From NCBI RefSeq assembly GCF_028283705.1, contig NZ_JAPWKD010000020.1, forward strand, positions 78,063 to 142,062: a stretch of DNA of 64,000 nucleotides, in the 5' to 3' direction. This document shows, piece by piece, positions 63,922 to 64,000 of this stretch (the first letter of the stretch is position 1; each line of letters opens with the position of its first letter). Origin of the DNA: Pantoea sp. (lineage in GTDB: Bacteria > Pseudomonadota > Gammaproteobacteria > Enterobacterales > Enterobacteriaceae). The notes under the pieces are model-generated. The model did not search any database and was not told the origin of the DNA. It was given only the letters and a program-made list of their open reading frames with translations. The translations under genes and the position numbers were made by a program.

Positions 63922-64000
63922 CAACGCCTTGCTTATACAGCATCGTGAGATTTTCTCCTTACCCGGAAACTGAAGAGTTTGCGAACGTAGGGGTAGTTGT
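63918..64000 (+). CDS. DUF3037 protein, N-terminal part
   Basis: A frame starting ATG 63918 (ATGA overlap with the kinase stop) and running off the window, reading CLYSIVRFSPYPETEEFANV. This is the characteristic start of DUF3037 proteins, which are regularly found directly behind HipA-like kinase genes. The tight overlap shows the pair is one operon and that the downstream half of the kinase gene is still placed for coupled translation. Confidence 0.8.
   Translation, partial: MTTPCLYSIVRFSPYPETEEFANVGVV

Noticed and set aside
1..64000. CRISPR arrays, rRNA genes, complete insertion sequences, prophage structural genes, replication origin
   Set aside because: None seen: no regularly spaced identical repeats other than tRNAs, no transposase, integrase or phage-structure proteins.

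Overview
The window reads as chromosome of an Enterobacterales bacterium of the Erwiniaceae, most like Pantoea. Nearly all proteins from nagC to lipA closely resemble Escherichia coli K-12 counterparts and keep the same order (nagC-nagD-asnB-tRNAs-ubiF-miaB-ybeZ-ybeY-ybeX-lnt-gltIJKL-ybeL-leuS-lptE-holA-nadD-rsfS-rlmH-mrdA-mrdB-rlpA-dacA-ybeD-lipB-lipA). cobC and ybeF, which lie in this stretch in K-12, are missing, and tatE is inverted. An ERIC repeat lies between dacA and ybeD. The genus is an inference from overall gene content; no marker gene was searched.

Layout. 1-29.7 kb: core genome, with aminosugar regulation and phosphatase, asparagine synthesis, seven tRNAs (Met-Leu-Gln-Gln-Met-Gln-Gln), ubiquinone synthesis, tRNA thiomethylation, the miaB-downstream RNA/envelope genes, the glutamate/aspartate ABC transporter behind a textbook sigma-54 promoter (with the SroC sRNA region between gltI and gltJ), leucyl-tRNA synthetase, LPS assembly, the rod-shape cell-wall cluster (PBP2-RodA-RlpA-PBP5) and lipoate synthesis. 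29.8-36.1 kb: a replacement segment with a five-gene leftward operon (substrate-binding protein, YbeM-type amidase, amino-acid ABC transporter) facing a MocR-type regulator, then an acetyltransferase. 36.3-38.6 kb: cspE, pagP and several very small genes, including a 27-aa YohP homologue. 38.7-43.5 kb: hcxB, gntT with two overlapping GntR operators, an iron alcohol dehydrogenase and a YbiV-type sugar phosphatase. 43.5-50.4 kb: small envelope, stress and unknown genes, an AI-2E-family membrane protein and a P2-type cation ATPase. 50.5-58.7 kb: a nutrient cassette with a branched-chain-type binding protein, LivH-type permease, a fused LivM-LivG-LivF polypeptide and a cytosine-deaminase-like amidohydrolase, followed by an FCD GntR regulator and a DHA2 efflux pump.

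From about 58.7 kb to the right edge the character changes: the DNA becomes more A+T-rich, gene density drops, and the genes are cargo-like (VOC protein, DUF4238, DUF2971, a HigA-type antitoxin with only the tail of its toxin, and a HipA-like kinase followed by a DUF3037 gene). This is the most likely place for an undescribed system. The HipA-like kinase is split by a +1 frame change exactly at CTT TGA, the same codon pair used for programmed frameshifting in prfB, so it is either a fresh pseudogene or a regulated frameshift.

All identifications come from reading the translations and recalling family sequences; no database search was run.
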